Below, one piece after another: positions 63,401 to 64,000 of a DNA stretch of 64,000 nt. The notes below the pieces were generated by a model that searched no databases, was not told the DNA's origin, and saw only the letters and a program-made list of their open reading frames with translations. Made by a program: the position numbers and the translations under genes. The DNA is from Clostridia bacterium. Lineage in GTDB: Bacteria; Bacillota; Clostridia; UBA1381. Each line of letters begins with the position of its first letter. Positions within the stretch are counted from its first letter, which is position 1. The stretch spans positions 62,001-126,000 of the forward strand of contig JAGBHE010000071.1 in assembly GCA_017935675.1 (NCBI GenBank), read 5' to 3'.

Positions 63401-64000
63401 ACGGAATCCATTATACTCACATCTGAGCTTGAAGCACCGTCAACATCAATTTGAACATATAAGGTTTTTCCGTTCTTCTCAAGTCTGACAAGCCTTTGAT
63501 TTTCCACAATTGCTTCAGCGTCTGTGTTCATAAACCAATAACCGGATTTTTGCGTTGAAAAACTCATTTCATCTCTTACCGTCAGCGTCTTATATTCATC
63601 GGTTATGAAAAAGGCTCTTCTTAACATCCTTGCATCGTCATACAAACCGGTCATATTATAGACCGCATATGCTCCGCCTTCTATAATTCCGTTTGCAGTA
63701 ATCTCCGCAAATGAATTCGGCTTTTGTGAAAAATACTGATCCGGCGAAATCGTAAGTGTATTGTGTGCCTCTGTTCTGCCGGTATAACGGGAAACAAGCG
63801 AGCCCACGCTGTAATCACCTGTACCAACTTCTCTTGCCCATTCCTCACCGCCGCACTCAAACACAAAGTTTCCTCCGTCATTATGTTGGTGGTAAATGGT
63901 TGTAGGTCCTCCGCTTGCAGCAAAGAACATTGCATTCGGATCACTGTAATTTTCGTGAACTGTAAATGATTCGTTTCCTTTGCTTACTTTTACATTCGGA
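60448..64000 (-). CDS. Heparinase II/III-like polysaccharide lyase with two LamG-like modules (N-terminus cut by window edge)
   Basis: At least 1183 residues; the frame is open to the right edge (upstream residues read HENYSDPNAMFF), so the start lies beyond. The visible N-terminal part is the C-terminal half of a heparinase II/III-like lyase: YHQHNDGGNFVFECGG, REVGTGDYS and EAHNTLTIS match the conserved catalytic region of that family. Two LamG-like modules, another beta-rich segment and the tail module (AFIMDLSTLKPYG) follow. It is 64 bases upstream of the acetylesterase gene and shares the duplicated module pair. Family members cleave uronic-acid-containing polysaccharides by beta-elimination; the substrate is not deducible. 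Confidence 0.85.
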   Translation of the reverse strand, partial: PNVKVSKGNESFTVHENYSDPNAMFFAASGGPTTIYHQHNDGGNFVFECGGEEWAREVGTGDYSVGSLVSRYTGRTEAHNTLTISPDQYFSQKPNSFAEITANGIIEGGAYAVYNMTGLYDDARMLRRAFFITDEYKTLTVRDEMSFSTQKSGYWFMNTDAEAIVENQRLVRLEKNGKTLYVQIDVDGASSSDVSIMDSVPMPSSPKVSGDLYPENVKKIAVEFTGSDVNITVRMSQTIGEIDTRRIDEKIDSVREKVWSQNFEDCNTFEDCANEWDYNASNRAAYPANADIESIGGNNVLAMRISDSLNGASTSGADYILSTKDVSNYGIQDSDDYSLSYRVKMDPLSETDNKGVQYFLGLSTSKNQGKAAYIYSQVKNRVSIPYVHNDAKVTAPVSNVKLYPGAWNDIEWVVHRSQAAKESTADLYINGSYSCTVKNRNDDFMNKAVFNIGIAAGDKEAKLLIDDIALYKGGYQKQDFANNACVSVIDTDFSDMIAEENGSADISKMPYYQGINAAGANDSQYVTVETVTGNKGKGADDKAVYWHNNTGLSGAPSSYDSYMKFATDYSGKLIKAGDSTEFAIDFAYDEVAAPLGITARLFDENYSAHKILNFIKVSPDRISLLGDKYVFTNTPALIPGNWYRLRAVITAGDGISTYNTISIYINGIAAKDSAEGTVIEDFPLEAYREKVNSGGTNDYMQFMGFSELWLQVNYKGWNVSKGIYYDNLKLKNYLNGAKAKRSIDSVDILISSPEKSAQRGTVYACGSDTVKDVISNFNMSDVKQYVVRDASGNEAAETESAIGKYIELKSQNNNLYYVHIAENSQLKAISDASSADMTVDSNLEKQGVNVRGNNNESIKLSKTGTAPSGSAQIKLFDETTTFGSYSTYQPVITNISVMPVRADSKFELRYYSFADTLHCQTSGTPYKRGLTGVYFDTDGKIYGKNSEYPIMDYEPNKWYKVTMIFYPGTSTFKIYINDEYASGDEYTLFRYPIQFVNRVDLVSYDEVIVDDIDIYTGKYFAGESPEVTSSSEDAFVSGNQIYLPSGLITSDLVDYLSFDGTVSGVYTDAAKTQKTSSVLDGGVLEISKSGITADYTFVVCEENEVYLSKSGNNVNAYVLCYEEGAKLILAKYAGGKLVKANIIDRADMSSFIFGNETTDQNETITAFIMDLSTLKPYGNKRSM

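Overview
The window looks like chromosomal DNA of a Gram-positive, polysaccharide-degrading anaerobe of the Clostridia (Bacillota). The evidence is sigma-A-type promoters, strong AGGAGG ribosome-binding sites, S-layer homology (SLH) anchors, LplB/YtcP-type oligosaccharide ABC importers without their own ATPase, YesM/YesN-type two-component regulators and membrane-bound AraC regulators. Surface display of pectin-type enzymes through SLH domains resembles what is described for gut pectin specialists such as Monoglobus, but the species cannot be fixed from sequence alone. No rRNA, tRNA, CRISPR array or transposase gene was seen. Every gene except one (a GH2 beta-mannosidase at 25266-27659) is on the minus strand, so transcription runs from high to low coordinates.

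Layout, left to right. (A) 1-3257: a membrane-sensor AraC regulator and, downstream of it, a lipoprotein sugar-binding protein cut by the left edge. (B) 3459-23855: a probable single operon of about 20 kb. It begins at 23855 with two ABC permeases and a binding lipoprotein, followed by a YesM-like kinase, a YesN-like response regulator and a GH105 unsaturated galacturonyl/rhamnogalacturonyl hydrolase. It continues with a frameshifted laminin-G-like secreted protein, an exported PL22-like propeller, two SLH proteins and a modular carbohydrate-binding-like protein. This is best read as a pectin / rhamnogalacturonan locus. (C) 24126-27659: a cupin-AraC regulator divergent from a cytoplasmic GH2 beta-mannosidase, with well-defined back-to-back promoters and a palindromic operator. 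(D) 27727-32977: two tandem hybrid histidine kinases, each with two receiver domains. (E) 33178-56731: a second long operon. From a strong promoter at 56738-56765 it carries a beta-helix protein, two permeases, a binding lipoprotein, a membrane AraC sensor and a huge SLH-anchored PL8 polysaccharide lyase. It continues with a triple-module secreted protein, a 1509-residue SLH/Ig protein, an N-terminal-SLH protein and a GH39-like glycosidase, and ends at a terminator at 33105-33137. (F) 57075-64000: a secreted SGNH acetylesterase and a heparinase II/III-like lyase cut by the right edge, sharing a duplicated module pair.

How the parts work together (inference): each long operon couples a membrane sensor that detects an extracellular product, surface-tethered lyases and binding proteins that cut acidic polysaccharide, a binding lipoprotein plus permease pair that import the oligosaccharides (with a shared MsmX-type ATPase encoded elsewhere), and hydrolases that finish the unsaturated ends. 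The two loci look like parallel versions of one Gram-positive, S-layer-based utilisation system. Both include an N-terminal-SLH protein with a DGDNT-containing body of unknown function, and several recurring modules link their secreted proteins.
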